64,000 bases of DNA, taken from positions 902,882 to 966,881 of the forward strand of contig RDEW01000015.1 in the NCBI GenBank assembly GCA_011109175.1, written 5' to 3'. The notes beneath the pieces were generated by a model. That model did no database searches. It was not told the DNA's origin and worked only from the letters and a program-made list of their open reading frames with translations. The position numbers and the translations under genes were made by a program. Origin of the DNA: Dicyema japonicum (Eukaryota > Dicyemida > Rhombozoa > Dicyemidae). Positions 33,400-45,199 of the stretch are shown here, in pieces (position 1 is the first letter of the stretch; every line of letters starts with the position of its first letter).

Positions 33400-35700
33400 C
33401 TTGCGTCGAGGTAACGACTACAGACACGTATTCCTTTGAGGATCCCCAGGTCCGTAAGGGTGATGGCAGCCGAGGATCTTGCTCGCGCAATTGACAGAGC
33501 TACCTCATCTTTGGAGACCATGGATTGGATTACCTTATTTCTCTTTCCCCTAATTCACTTAAATTGGACTCTAATCATTGAAGAGTTTCTACCGCTGCAA
33601 CCTTTAGGAATTCTATTCGGTTGTTTGAGGATGAGAATCTTTCTTTTTTCCCTCTAGAAAGTACCCTATCATGGAGACAAAAAGTTTTATCTTTGGAAAG
33701 CGGTTGCTGCCAAGCTAATAGATGGAGACATCCGGACAGCAGTTAGGGCATTGTTTTCAACCGAGACCGTCCTCTCAGTCACCTCTGAAGTCATTTATAC
33801 TTTGGAAAATAAACATCCTCCTTCTACATAGGATCTGAGAGAATTTTCAATCCCATTGGACTGCCCCCTCCCCGTTTTATCTACCGAATCTGATGTAATG
33901 GCTGGGATCAAATCTTTCTCACAGACAGCACGGGGGTTTAGATGGTTTACGTCCTGGCCATATCAGAGACCTTTCGTAATTTTTAACTTTTGAGGCGGGA
34001 ACTAACCTTGCATCATCGCTAATCAAACTCGTAAATTTGTTTGCATCAAAAAATATCCTTCCCATCGCCCGTGAACTCTTTTTTCTGCCTTATTGTTTCC
34101 CTTCTCGAAGACTGGTGGCTGAGTCAGGACTATTGCTGTTGGGAGCCTATTCAGAAGACTTGCTTTAAAACTTCCTTGGTAAAGTGTCATCGATGATCTG
34201 TCTTCCGAATTGAAACCTATACATCTCTGAGTAAGAGTCCACGGTGTATTTGGACAATGGTACGATCGATAGATCTTCCGAGACGGTTTTGCAAAATTTT
34301 GAAATACTTCTTCCCATTCTTAGCAGTTATGGACTCGAGATTAATTCGAATAAATCTTAAATTTGTAATCTGGGACTCTCGCAAGATAAATTCTTTAAAT
34401 CATGATGCAGGTTTGTATTGGGTTCCCTCCATTCCAAAAAGATTCACAGCAAACTACGGCATAGAATGAATATGTATTTTAAATAAAAAACTTTCGAAGA
34501 TTAGTGGAGACACTGTTAATCTGTATGAACTTGATCTAAATACTGCGTTTTTTCTATTGAAGAATTATCTTTTCCTTCCAAGACTAATGTTTTGGTACAT
34601 TCCTCTCCTTGCTACTCTTTCCGGAAAGCCTGAAGAATTTCAACATTTTTTGTCTCCAAGCCTATTGAGAAATTGTGAATATAAATTTCGATAACATAAG
34701 AAGCAAGCATTCTTATCCGTCAGATTTTGTGGAATCAGCCTAACATCAGTTGTGGACGTTTCCTTAATATCCTTCATGTCCTCTTTATCGTGCAACGAGT
34801 TTCTCAAGCAGACTATTTTTCCAGAATTTTGCAAGTCGGCTCTGGAAGACAAAATTGCTGATGGGTTGAAGAGTGGTTGGTGGCTTTCGGAGAAAACCCC
34901 TCTTGATACACACTATTGAGGAACTGGACCAACATTCTGTACAAAAATACTCATTCGTCCCTTATGGAAACGGAAGACTTGCACCGTAGGGCTTGCATTC
35001 TGGCAGCCTCTTCCCATCACAAGAGTGCTTGGCTGAGCGAGTTCCCATTATCGTCAATTGGTTTTCTTCTGGAACAGGAAGCCTTCCGGAATGGGATATT
35101 TATCTGTCTCGGGATCTACCTGTGCCAGCCTCATCCGTGCCGTAGTGGACCGCAAAGGTCTTCACCCGCTCTCTTGCCGTCTCAGCATGGCCGGTTCTCG
35201 AAGCATGCCGTAATTAACGGGGTTGTGAAGCGCTCTTTTGAGGCGGCTGGATTCCTGTCATCTCTGGAACCGATAGCCTGGATCGTGGAAAAAAAGCGCC
35301 CAAACGGGGTAACTATCTTCGCCTTCTCTCAGGGGAATTGCTTGATTTGAGATGGGGCCTGCATCGACATCTTTTCCCAGTCGAGACTTCCGAACTCCTC
35401 GTTGAAAGCTGAGGAGGCTACTCCGACTTTCAAGAATTTCAAAAATAAGAAAATACAGTTAATCCACCAGATTCCATGTACAGCCTATTATCGTCGAGAC
35501 TAGCGGAGTCTTCAGGGCCAAAACGGTCTCTTTCCTAAGATCGCTTGGGTCACTGATATTGAAAGTTAGTAATGAGCGTCGGGACACTGAATGACTGTTC
35601 CTAAGGATTTCTCTAGCAGTTTTTAGAGAAACAGCTATTCAATCCTCTAAGCTGGATTATTTTGATTGTTTTGTAGCGCAAAAATTGTATCATTAAATAA
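33400..35700 (+). mobile_element. LINE family B, long but degenerate copy
   Basis: Plus strand, several frames: IPRSVRVMAAEDLARAI near 33437, DIRTAVRALFSTETVLS near 33730-33780, palm and thumb pieces to about 34900, then KRSFEAAGFLSSLEPIAWIV near 35230-35290, RPNGVTIFAFSQGNCLI near 35300-35350, and the C-terminal IVET and FLRS blocks near 35490-35550. This is the most complete family B copy and shows the domain order. Stops and frameshifts are frequent. Confidence 0.82.
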
Positions 35701-36306
35701 AAAAAATGATGAATAAACTTTGCTTTTAAAAAATTTCTTCGTCATCCTTAACAATATACAACATACCTTCAATTATATTTTATTTACATGCAAAAAAACG
35801 CATTTTGAAAGAAAAACACAAGCATCTTAACTGCTCTCGTATTTAGGGCTTGGAGTCTTCTCCTATCTCAATTTTTGGGGTATTTTAAAAACTGTCGTGA
35901 AAGGGTTGTTCAATGATTGGTTGGCAACATATAATTTTTCCTGTAGAAGTGTTTAGAGTCAAATATTAGGAATTAAGACTGATGACTATTGGTGGTTTCC
36001 TGAATTGTCGTCAACTTGTGGATGAAAAATGCTAACTTGATATTAACCTCGATGCACTCTCGTGGATCAATAATGCCCCGACAAACTGCGGTAGATCATT
36101 TATGAAAAGTCTGGTGACCCCCGTACTAGAGTAATGTAATAGCGGACTAGAACTACGTCACAAGCTCAAATTTCCACGAATTAATTATTATTATAATTTC
36201 CACCAAGAATTCTTATTTAATATAAAATACTTAATGTTTAAAATTTAATTACGAATTAAAGAAAACTAAAAGAAACGTCAAATAACTAATTAAACCGAGT
36301 ATTATA
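35701..36306. other. Intergenic, 3' flank of the Ig/FN3 gene
   Basis: AT-rich sequence with no supportable gene or repeat. Confidence 0.45.
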
Positions 36307-37657
36307 TTACCGAATTTTACTCTAAAGTATAAATAAAAAACGAACATTATAGTAAACTATTAAATTGACTTCATTAGAAGCAATAAACCCGTTTAAAGCA
36401 GTGAAAGTCAGGGCGTAATGGTCAGAATCAATATCAAAACTTTCAAATGCGACTTTTCTTAAATCCGATGGTAAAATAAAGCTGTATTTTTCGGTACCAG
36501 ACTTTAGCTAAGATAAAATTCTACATCTAATTCCAATTTAAAATTTGTAATATAATTGGGATCCATTGGATAGTAGCTGTATACTGGGCTATTTTCCCAA
36601 GTTAAAATGCGCTTATATATGAAATCGACCTTTGGAGTCGGGGGAGAATCTTATTGATTAAATTTGACTTACTGACGACATCAAAAAGCGCAGTAGCAGT
36701 ATTTTTTAAATATTTATTAGTCGCTTTACAGGTTAGGTAATATTGACCGGTTTGTTTTGGAATAATTGTCATGAAAATTGTGCATTTTCTGCCTCTATTA
36801 TAATAATCGGAGCAAGACATACTCACTTCGGATTGATTCTAAAAATAAATAAACAAAATGGACGCTAATGGATTCCACTCCTAAGAAACTAATATCGAGG
36901 TCCGCAACAGAGCTGGCCGTGCAGTTTATCTCAGTTTTAACCATTTTTCCGACTTTCCGCCCTTGAAAATATACATTTTGGGGTGCTGCGAGAAAATATT
37001 GAAATGGGATACCATTAACGGCGATATTCAAAATATGAGACTTTAGGATAAAATTACTAGTAATCACGATAAACTCGTATATTCCATCCTCCTCTTCGGT
37101 TACATCACTAAGAATTAATCCCCATTTGAATAGAGCCAGTTTTTTAGAATTATCTAAAATTAGCCAAAATATAAACCAATCAATATACCATTCTTCAAAA
37201 TCAACAGTTTGTAAGTTAGTTCTTTGTCGACTTCAATTTTACATGAAATCTTTGCTTCTAGACCAACATCGATATCTACGTCATAGCAGCCAATAAATTT
37301 TAGTACCTCATTTAAAATGAAAAAATATAAATCAATCTTATTCCCGTAGTGTAAGTCGAGCAAAAGAATCATTATCATAGCATTTGTATTCTCCTAGCAT
37401 TTCTCGTTTTGTTTCAAAAATGAACAAAATGTGTTTATTGCCTTCACGAATTAGCGCATATCCATTTTCCGATTTTAATTTTCTTTCATTAAATTCCCAG
37501 TATGGTTCACTCACATCTGATGAGCAAGTTACTACAAAAGTGTCTTTGATTTTGATATAATTTGTATTATAATTCAATTTCACAGATTGTAAATCTATTT
37601 TTATATAGAATGAAAATCAATACCACGGAGAATATAAAGCAACACCAAAAAATACAT
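36307..37657 (-). CDS. Secreted Ig-like / fibronectin III protein (adhesion-molecule type)
   Basis: Eight exons joined over introns of 29, 25, 23, 25, 23, 23 and 24 nt (37595-37623, 37337-37361, 37154-37176, 36839-36863, 36650-36672, 36502-36524, 36322-36345) give 392 residues in one frame. Order: signal peptide (MYFLVLLYILR); Ig1 with FVVTCSS, EPYWEF and GEYKCYD; Ig2 with KISCKIEV and EEEDGIYEFIV, where the second cysteine is replaced by F; Ig3 with TEINCTAS and QYYLTCKATN; an FN3 domain starting NSPPTPKVDF, with ILTWENS and HYALTFTALNG. No transmembrane segment or GPI signal is evident, so the product may be secreted or a 3' exon is missing. The 37337-37361 intron has a GC donor and is the weakest join. 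If the last intron is not used the protein ends at a TAG at 36322. The domain order recalls NCAM-like receptors, but no orthology is claimed. Confidence 0.85.
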
Positions 37658-37984
37658 TCACAGGTAACTTTTAAAAATTCAAAATTTGGAATTTTATTGT
37701 TTATTTTAAATCACTAAAAATAAAATATATATTTTAATTAATTTAAAAATCAAATTAATTACAGAATGGAATCATCATAGTTTAATTTTTTAATCTGAAC
37801 TAAAACAGTATTCAATTTGACTTTAAAAGAAACCTTCAACTCAATAAATTTGACAATTTTTGACATTGAACGAGATCAAAGAAAATTTATTAGATTTACA
37901 TTTCATTCGAGAGTCACAAAACTTTTCAATTTCCGTAAAAATTATACTGAAATTTGATTAAGATTTAATTAACTATTTTTATTA
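37658..37984. other. Intergenic, 5' flank of the Ig/FN3 gene
   Basis: AT-rich, no feature that I can support. Confidence 0.4.
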
Positions 37985-39880
37985 CATAGAATGATTACAT
38001 GAGGAATATTCTTGTTCTGGGAACTTAATGGTTGACTCTGAAAGCACACATACAGATTCCAAAGCTATGAGAAGCAAACATCGATTATTTTGGACAAAGA
38101 GTAAGAAGTGCATTTGTTGTGGTGTTGAAGATAAAGAAAGAAAATCAAAAAGAAGATGTAGCAAACTGCAAAAGAAGATAAGATCTGCAAAAAATGCAAC
38201 ACAAAAAAGAAAAGAAAACGGATGATCCACTGCACGGCCTGTTCGTGTGGTTTCCACATGTGTCGGAATGACTAAAAGATCCCTGGCTGTTATTTCCGAA
38301 TACAACATCCTCGCGTCTACACTACCATTCTGAACATGTTCCACTGGATATCAGGAAGTATTTGAATTGATTTCAAACCTGACACACACGAAGACTCCTG
38401 ATCAGGATCCTCAAAGCTGCCTGTATATCTTTCGCGGACTACCTATCGAGTGTATTGAAAGGGCAGTCTCTTCGGACGACTCTGAGGAGTGGGTAAGATT
38501 ATTTTGCTTCATTCCATTCGTACTATGCATACCCCATAGAAAGGGAAAGAAGAGAAATCACTCACGTCAATAGTTAAAAAAATATCCACGCATTCTCCTC
38601 TGGGAACTTATTGGTTGACTCCGGAGAACGCGTAACGATTCCAAAACTATGAGAAGAAAACATAGATTGTCTCGGACACACAAAGATTATTAAGTGCAAT
38701 ACGTCGAAAGCTTTCTGAAGATGAAATCCGTCCTGTTGTGAAGAGTCTTGCAGATCAGAACCGTATAATTGAGCTATCAAACAGTCCTAAGCAGCACTTG
38801 TTGAGCGACACCCAAGTCTGGAAAGCAACTCTGGCGTCGGTTTGTGTTGGCTATTATTAAACTAGTGAACAAAATGCTTTCAGGGACACTACCACTTCAA
38901 CACGTCATGTTCTCCGCAAAGTTAATCGCATTCGATAAGAGGGGATGGGGAATACGCCCTATTGCTGTTGGCCTCAAAGTTTGTATGCAGAGCAATCCTG
39001 CATACGCTGGTGACATAGCTATAACCAACCCAAATAGGGGTCGGCACACCCGGGGGCGGTGAAGCAGCAGTTCATGCTGTCCGTACATTTACTCAAAAGA
39101 ACAAGAATGGTTTCACAGAAATCAAAGCCGAAAAGTGGAAATACTCGGATGCCCTCTTACAGATGCTGGAATCAGTAACACTCTCAGAACATAAGAACAA
39201 CAACTAAAAGACATTCAAACGTCTGTAGATGCTGGACTCACATACCTCTCTATTCCTGCTGAGAAACGCCTTATCACAAAAAGTAAACTACGTTCTTCGG
39301 GGGTAATGTTACCTGAAAATGCAACAGCTCGATACTATCGATTCCCTCTACCATACCACTATAGAACGTCTCACAAATGTTAAATTTGACACCGAGGGTG
39401 AAACAAAGCAACCTTACCCGTTAGCTTTGGTGGACTGGGAATCCATTCACCAAAGGATTTAGCACGCCCTGCGTATCTTTCCCCCTGGTGCTCAAATCAG
39501 TTTCAAGATGATTCTCCACTCCAAACAGAATCGTTAGAGATCACAGATTGAAGATGCCTGAGCAAAAAGATCGTTACAAGACCATCTGAGAAAAAAAATA
39601 TGAGAGGCTTCTAAACACCGACGTGCCTCTCTAATCATTAAAGATGCGATAGCCTCTCCACCAAATTCCACGTGCAGCCCGTTGTCGTCGAGACGAGTAG
39701 AGTTTTGGCCCAAGGCGGTCTCTTTTCTAAGATCGCTTAAGTCAATGATATCGAAAGCGAACGATTAGCGTTGGGAAACCAAATAACTGTTCCAAAGTAT
39801 TTCTCTCACAGTTGTCAGGAGAAACATCCACTCCATTCGTTCAGATGGGTTAATTTGATTGTTTTGTTGCGTAATAAATT
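37985..39880 (+). mobile_element. LINE family B, internally rearranged copy
   Basis: Begins with a Cys-containing ORF (KSKKCICCGVEDKERKSKR, 38028-38225). GLPIECIERAVSSDDSEEWV follows near 38425-38490, then the RT block LSGTLPLQHVMFSAKLIAF with GIRPIAVGLK near 38875-38990, and the 3' end at 39660-39860. A ~95-bp segment (37998-38095) is repeated at 38590-38690 (ctgggaactta.tggttgact and aaagctatgagaag-like). The 3' ~200 bp match 35490-35680. Decayed throughout. Confidence 0.78.
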
Positions 39881-40174
39881 GTTTTTTTTGTTTATAAAAT
39901 ACTAAATTTGTGTCTGTCTTTCCATCCTTCAGTTCAAACTTCCCAAAATGAGATAAAAATGTCTTGATCCAAAAAATTGGTCTCAAGTTTAGTGATCGAA
40001 AAAAACAAATTCATAAAATGGATAGATATTTTTGGTTACACATTAAAGTTAGGGAACACTTGGATCGATCCTCAAGTTAAGAAGATGTCACAAATATTTT
40101 TAATAAAATGGAATAGAGATGATATTTTTTATTAGAATAAGATTAGGGACCACATGAAAAGATTTTGAATGTTT
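39881..40174. other. No gene seen
   Basis: AT-rich spacer between the family B copy and the Helitron-associated repeat. Nothing supported. Confidence 0.4.
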
Positions 40175-40290
40175 TAAAAAACTAAAGCAAAACTATGACA
40201 AAAGGATAAATAACTTGATTGATAAATACTCATAAATCCGCAAACTATTCAGGACTTTTGTATTTATATAACTTTGCAGAAATTAAATTT
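40175..40290 (+). repeat. Dispersed repeat R1, copy 2 (next to Helitron)
   Basis: Shares ctaaagcaaaactatgacaa, then aaatccgcaaactattcagg with 24010-24080 and 63735-63820. Here the repeat leads within 20 bases into helicase coding sequence. Confidence 0.65.
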
Positions 40291-40809
40291 AGAATACCAG
40301 GTGAAACGAAACATTACAAAAAGGTTGATATTAGTAGTCGATCAGGAAGACGTATGCAAATTTTTGAGTTCTCTGATATTCCAGGATTTCCACAGTATAT
40401 ATTAAGTCTAAAGAATGGAGCACCGATTATTACTAGAAACCTACAATCACCAAAATTTTGCAGTGTTACTCGATTCGTTGTAAAAAATAATGCTTCGTTT
40501 AATAGAAGCGACAATTTAACGGGGAAGCTAAGGAGGAGGACGTTTTCATTCCGAAAATATCATTAATTCCAGATGAAATGCCCTTCAAATTCAAGAAACT
40601 TAAGATTCCAGTAGGACTTAGTTTCGTGATGACTATAAATGGATCCCAAGGCCAATCACTAAAAGTAGTAGGTATAACTTTAGAGACAGGTTGTTTTACT
40701 CACGAAATTATATGTTGGATGCTCAAGGGTATGTTCGGGAGATAATCTGTTTGTATATACGAAAGATGGAAAGACTGCGAATATTGTGTATCCTGAGGCA
40801 TTAAAATGA
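40258..40809 (+). mobile_element. Helitron helicase, C-terminal remnant
   Basis: Plus strand with two frame changes: FSDIPGFPQYILSLKNGAPI and RNLQSPKFCSVTRFVVKN (40370-40490), EDVFIPKISLIPDEMPFKFK near 40535-40595, FVMTINGSQGQSLKVVGITL near 40625-40685, LYVGCSRVCSGDN near 40710-40750, then VYPEALK and stop at 40809. The order LPGxPxHxLxLKxGxPI, ED.LIPRI, FAMTINKSQGQ, LYVACSRV is that of Helitron (Pif1-like) helicases. The Rep/HUH domain and upstream helicase motifs are missing. Confidence 0.88.
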
Positions 40810-41085
40810 AATGTAATAATCAGTATCCTCAATCGATTTTTATTTTGATTCAATAAAATATATTGGATAAAAATCGTACTTGTGAGGAGAACAGGAGTCC
40901 GAATGACATCTCCGAAATTCAAAAAATGTCTCATCTATAAAAGAAGTTTGTCGGTTCTTGGGACGAACATCAAGAATGGATGCCTAAAGAGGCCTGGATC
41001 ACCTAACGGCCACTTATTACATTTTAATTTGTCGGTGATTCTTGGTTTTAAATAAATAATCTGTGATAACTAAATTTAAAAAATA
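40810..41085. other. Possible Helitron 3' flank and a LINE tail
   Basis: No gene. The stretch at 41030-41065 (ggttttaaataaataatc) resembles the LINE tails. I could not identify a convincing Helitron terminal hairpin with CTRR. Confidence 0.35.
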
Positions 41086-41530
41086 ATGCCCGCCATACTT
41101 GAACCTGTTGGCCTAGACAGAGGAGACGGAAGACGTCCCAACGAGATCACAAATTTCCCATTCGAAGAGGGGAAACCTTTGGTCTGGGACGCTACTTGTG
41201 TCGACCCACTTTGCCAGTCCAACATTGTCGGGAGCGAGGTAGACACACTGTATTCCGCGGAAAAAACGATGAGGGCAAAGAAGAAGAAATACGAAGAGCT
41301 ACGCGACCGATTCGCGTTCTATCCGATTGTGGTTGAGACAACTGGAGGAATAAGTGGAAAATCGCTTCGCTTCCTAAAGAAACTTGGACGCTTAGCTACA
41401 CTAATAAGCCAGAGACCGGTGGCTTCTCCAGCCGATTTCTGTTGCAATCGTGAGAGGCAACGCAACGTCGATAATGTCGGAAGACCAATAGGAATAAAAA
41501 TATGTTTAATATTTCTTTCGAAAAAATGAT
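41086..41530 (+). mobile_element. LINE family B, 3' end, well preserved
   Basis: Open from 41086: EPVGLDRGDGRRPNEITNFP, GKPLVWDATCVD, MRAKKKKYEELRDRFAFYPI, VVETTGGISGKSLRFLKKLG, then NRERQRNVDN in a shifted frame (IVRGNATSIMS in the other). Very similar to 55262-55680 in DNA and protein, so among the younger copies in the window. It starts abruptly at the GLDRGDG region, a 5' truncation. Confidence 0.85.
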
Positions 41531-42999
41531 AATTCAACTATTTTTTCTCAGAATGAAATCTGTTCAATATCTTCATTAGCTTTTATTATTAAAAGCAGTA
41601 GTCTAGAATGCTATATTTATTATATAAACATACACCATTCGAAAGATTGGTTCTCGTTGTTCATACCTCACCTCACCTGCTGTACTTAGTTACACTTTTC
41701 TACGCTTTTTAAGATTGCGAGTTTTTGATGGTTTTTTAGATCGGAAGCGTTTTTCGTATATATCAAGCCATTTTTCAGGGTTTATAGACAGGACAGTCTT
41801 TTGTGATATGCTTCGGATCAATGAAGCTACAACTCTATTACTGTTCGCTGAACTAAAGGTTATATGCGGCCAATTCCTTATTTCATTTTCCAGTGGATTG
41901 AGGGCTGGTGGGTTTGCATCCCAGCGGTGTCATTCTTTATTTTCAACTGATCGGAAAGGCTGAGCTGGCGACGTGGCTCATACGCTAAAAAATGCGTGTT
42001 ATGTCTGGAAAGTCAACAAGTTGTTGTAATTTACCTTAACACTTGAAAGTTAACAAAAAGGAATTGATCTGGAAATTAACAAGAGGAATTGGAATTTCGG
42101 TATCTCTCAAAATTTATATCCTCACAGCCCCTAGTTAATGGTCTCTTTTCCTAATAAAATCGTGTCTTGTTGACCGCACATGCGGGTTCAAGACCATTGG
42201 TTCTGCGAAAATGCGGTATTATATTATTATTCCTAGTAGGCTACGTATTATTAAAGACGTTCACGTGAACCTTAGTACTTATAGCCCTGCATGCGTAGTC
42301 CAAGACACAATTTTAAATCTCAGTTTTTCACATGCTCCTCGATTGTTAGCTAGTGATCTCATAGATTCCACTAATACTCCGGACTTAAACGTTAATATTA
42401 TTATCAGTGAAAATATCCATATCACTATATTATTGCACGTGAAAGGCCGAAACCACACTAATTTGGTCGAAGGATTTCCTCTAATCTTCGCTTTCTTCAA
42501 TTCCTAGAGGCGTTATTGGATCTACCCAATGCTTATCCGGCATAAAAATATTTCCCTCTTCCCTACTCCAGTAGAAGGGTCTCTTCACAAGCTGATCTTC
42601 ATAAAGTCGTATTATCAAATCGATTACACATCAATTTGACTTTTTGTTGTTATATTAATCTCATTTTTATTTTTTCAGTTAAATTGACATAAATTGAGTT
42701 AAAAATGAATTAAATTACATCTTAAATGACGTCAAATGAAATGGTTCCTATAGTGACCGAGTTTTTATTTTTTTCATTGACTTTTGCTCGACTTGAGTGT
42801 GATATTTAAAATTATTTATCACTGTAGAGGTAGACAGTATTCAAATATGTCATTCATACGTGTTTAATTAGTTTCTTAAGAAAATTTTATAAAATCTTGA
42901 AAAGTTTATCTTTTTATGTCATTTGGTTACTTTAAGAAAAATATAAGCAAACAGATGCCGTATTAATAAAAAATAATAATAACAGCCTATTCACGAGAG
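41531..42999. other. Unassigned
   Basis: Two open stretches (41715-41963 and 42211-42507, plus) have no recognisable motif, and their context of AT-rich sequence gives no support. No repeat relationship found by eye. Confidence 0.35.
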
Positions 43000-43290
43000 C
43001 CATAATATTTATAGCTCCGTATAGGCAGGACACACACTTTATTTAAGACCAGTTAATTTTAACTAATCGTAGAACCAAGGAATGATCTTCACTTCTTTTT
43101 TTTCATTTTCTTGTTTGTGGGTACTTTCTAGACAATTCAGTTCCGCAGTGAGTATCCACTGATGACGGCGTCACTCGTCAAACCCTTTTAGCATCATAGA
43201 TGCGTGGAACCTTCCACCAGGTGAACAGCAGCGAGAATCGAACCCGTAACTTAAGTCACTTTAGCCCGACACCTAACCACCCAGATGGCG
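43000..43290 (-). repeat. tRNA-derived SINE, full-length copy
   Basis: Read on the minus strand from 43290: A-box-like tgggtggttaggtg (complement of 43265-43283), B box GGTTCGATTC (complement of 43235-43244), the body shared with 8421-8537 (catctatgatgct ... tgacgagtgacgccgtcatc), then a 3' region shared with 33165-33350. It provides the overall structure: tRNA head, body, 3' domain, about 290 bp. Confidence 0.8.
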
Positions 43291-43581
43291 TATTATTCAT
43301 GAAATTAACTAAATAAAATCGATATTTTTAGGAAAATACAATATTAGTGAATTAACAAAATGGTAATGACAAAACATGTGCTACACAAGAAATTAACAAC
43401 AAAGTCATCTTCCTTCACTTATAATACAATATGATTAATAGAAATAAAAATTAACAAAATTTTATTGTAAAATAAAAGATAATAAGTACAAATGGTTATA
43501 TTTTTAATTATTAATAATTAATTTTAATTAAAAATTTAAATTTTGATATACTTCAACACGCAATATTTGTTCTTGTGTTTG

Positions 43582-44204
43582 ATGGGTTCTTTCATCTCCA
43601 GAGTTTTTGATATTCTAAGTACCAAAAAAGCAGTAAAAATTTTGATGCGTACAATTTTCTGTTAAAAATACATAGTGGGACTCGACGACGCTGGAAAAAC
43701 GACTATTCTTCATCAACTAAAATTCAATGAAGTAGCCTCCTCCATGCCCACGATTGGATTCAACGTGGACACAGTTGAGTACAATAACATCTCTCTAACA
43801 TTATGGGACATTGGCGGTCAGGACAAGATCCGTCAACTCTGGTCCCACTATCTTGAGAATACCCACTCGCTAATATTCGTCATCGACAGCAACGACCATG
43901 CCAGAATCCCAGAAGCACGTGATGAACTCATATGGCTCGTTTGAGTTTCATTTATTCCGTAGTTTGGCCACAGCTCTCTCCGTGACGCAGTCGTACTCAT
44001 ATTTGTTAACAAACAAGATCTCCCTAATGCTCTATCTGTTGAAGAAGTTAAGAGAAGACTTGATTTGAACGAGACTGGTCGATATGTTTGTCAATAATGT
44101 GATTGTTATATTAGGTGTATTATCAGGCCACGTGTGCTACGAGTGGGAATGGAATTTATGAAGGGATGGATACTTTGTGCGCTAAATTAAATCAAATCTT
44201 ATAA
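43582..44204 (+). CDS. ADP-ribosylation factor (Arf-family GTPase)
   Basis: Arf GTPases recruit coat proteins to Golgi and endosomal membranes. Exons 43582-43648, 43676-43938, 43963-44085 and 44115-44204 (introns 27, 24 and 29 nt) give 180 residues, the usual Arf length. Seen in order: Gly2 for N-myristoylation (MGSFISRVF), P-loop [10 protein letters not shown], effector region [50 protein letters not shown] and [18 protein letters not shown]. All nucleotide-binding motifs are intact. Without splicing the frame stops after WLV and the NKQD half is lost. The sequence is closest in pattern to Arf1-6 and not to Arl2 or Arl3; a subtype cannot be given safely. Confidence 0.95.
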
Positions 44205-45199
44205 CTTTTTATTAACTCTGGCAAAAAATTCTTTTTCAATTTAATTATCGTTAATGATATTCTGAGGTTTTTCAGTGACACACTTGATCGAAGATAAGTC
44301 AATCAATTAGGAAACGTATGCACGTGGGATATATTTCAAACGATGGAAGGGCAGATTGGTGTTAAGAGTTATAATTTGTTGGGTTTCATCGATTAATCGA
44401 TATTTGAGCTTGACTTGTGGGTACTTCCAAGCAACCTATTTGGTAGTCGCTGAGTATGAAAGTGAAGTTGGGTCTGTTGGTTACAGTAACAGGCAGTTTT
44501 CTCAACGAGCAGTTAACCCACATAAAAACTGGATGGGCCTCAATCTTCTCAGCTCTTCTGTTGTAAGTTCAACATAGAACCAACTCTGCTACTAAAAAAG
44601 ATTCTTCTATCCGTCATCAAAAACTCAAAAATACTTTCCTCATTCGGACTTGTTTCTGTGTCTTTTCTGATTACTTGATGACCACAAACAGAGCCTCCTA
44701 TTCTTTTACTTATCTTCATGTTTCTTCCATATAGCTAATATTTCTACCGACTTTTTTCAACACTTTAAATGAACTTAGCACCACGTAGGTTAATAATGTG
44801 ACTTTAAAATAAATATTTGATGTAATAAAACCATCACCTCTGACAAATAATCAAATGGCTAACTTTTTACTAATTCTGAATGTTTATCGATTTAATTTTA
44901 TACAAATTAAATTAAGCTTTTTTATAGGTGACAGATGGAAAAAATAAAATATCTAATGTCAATGATTCGTTAAATAATACTCACTTCAAGCAGTTCACTT
45001 TACTCATTGTACGATCAAGTATGACAAGGAAAAAACCATTTCATTTGTCCCATCAACTGGATCATTTCTGAGGGATTCGACAAATGTTACATAATTTGAT
45101 GTCCGTTTTTTGTATGCAAAATAATTGATTTGTCAGTGACCATGGGAATTAATCGATTAACTATTTCTCTCTTTAGTTGGTTTAGATCTCTCTGCACTT
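44205..45199. other. Intergenic, no gene seen
   Basis: 3' flank of the Arf gene. The 73-codon open stretch at 44356-44577 has no motif. Nothing else supported. Confidence 0.4.

Noticed and set aside
41715-42507. Two plus-strand open frames as host genes
   Set aside because: No motif, no coding bias against the flanks, and no pair of mini-introns that joins them; left as unassigned.
43160-43290. A functional tRNA gene
   Set aside because: A and B boxes are recognisable but I could not fold a full cloverleaf with acceptor and anticodon stems, and the body is shared with another copy; it is a SINE head.
43675-43944. Arl2-like truncated GTPase of 89 residues
   Set aside because: The open frame is only exon 2 of a complete Arf; adding the flanking exons over 27, 24 and 29 nt introns gives the N-terminal Gly2, NKQD and CATSG.
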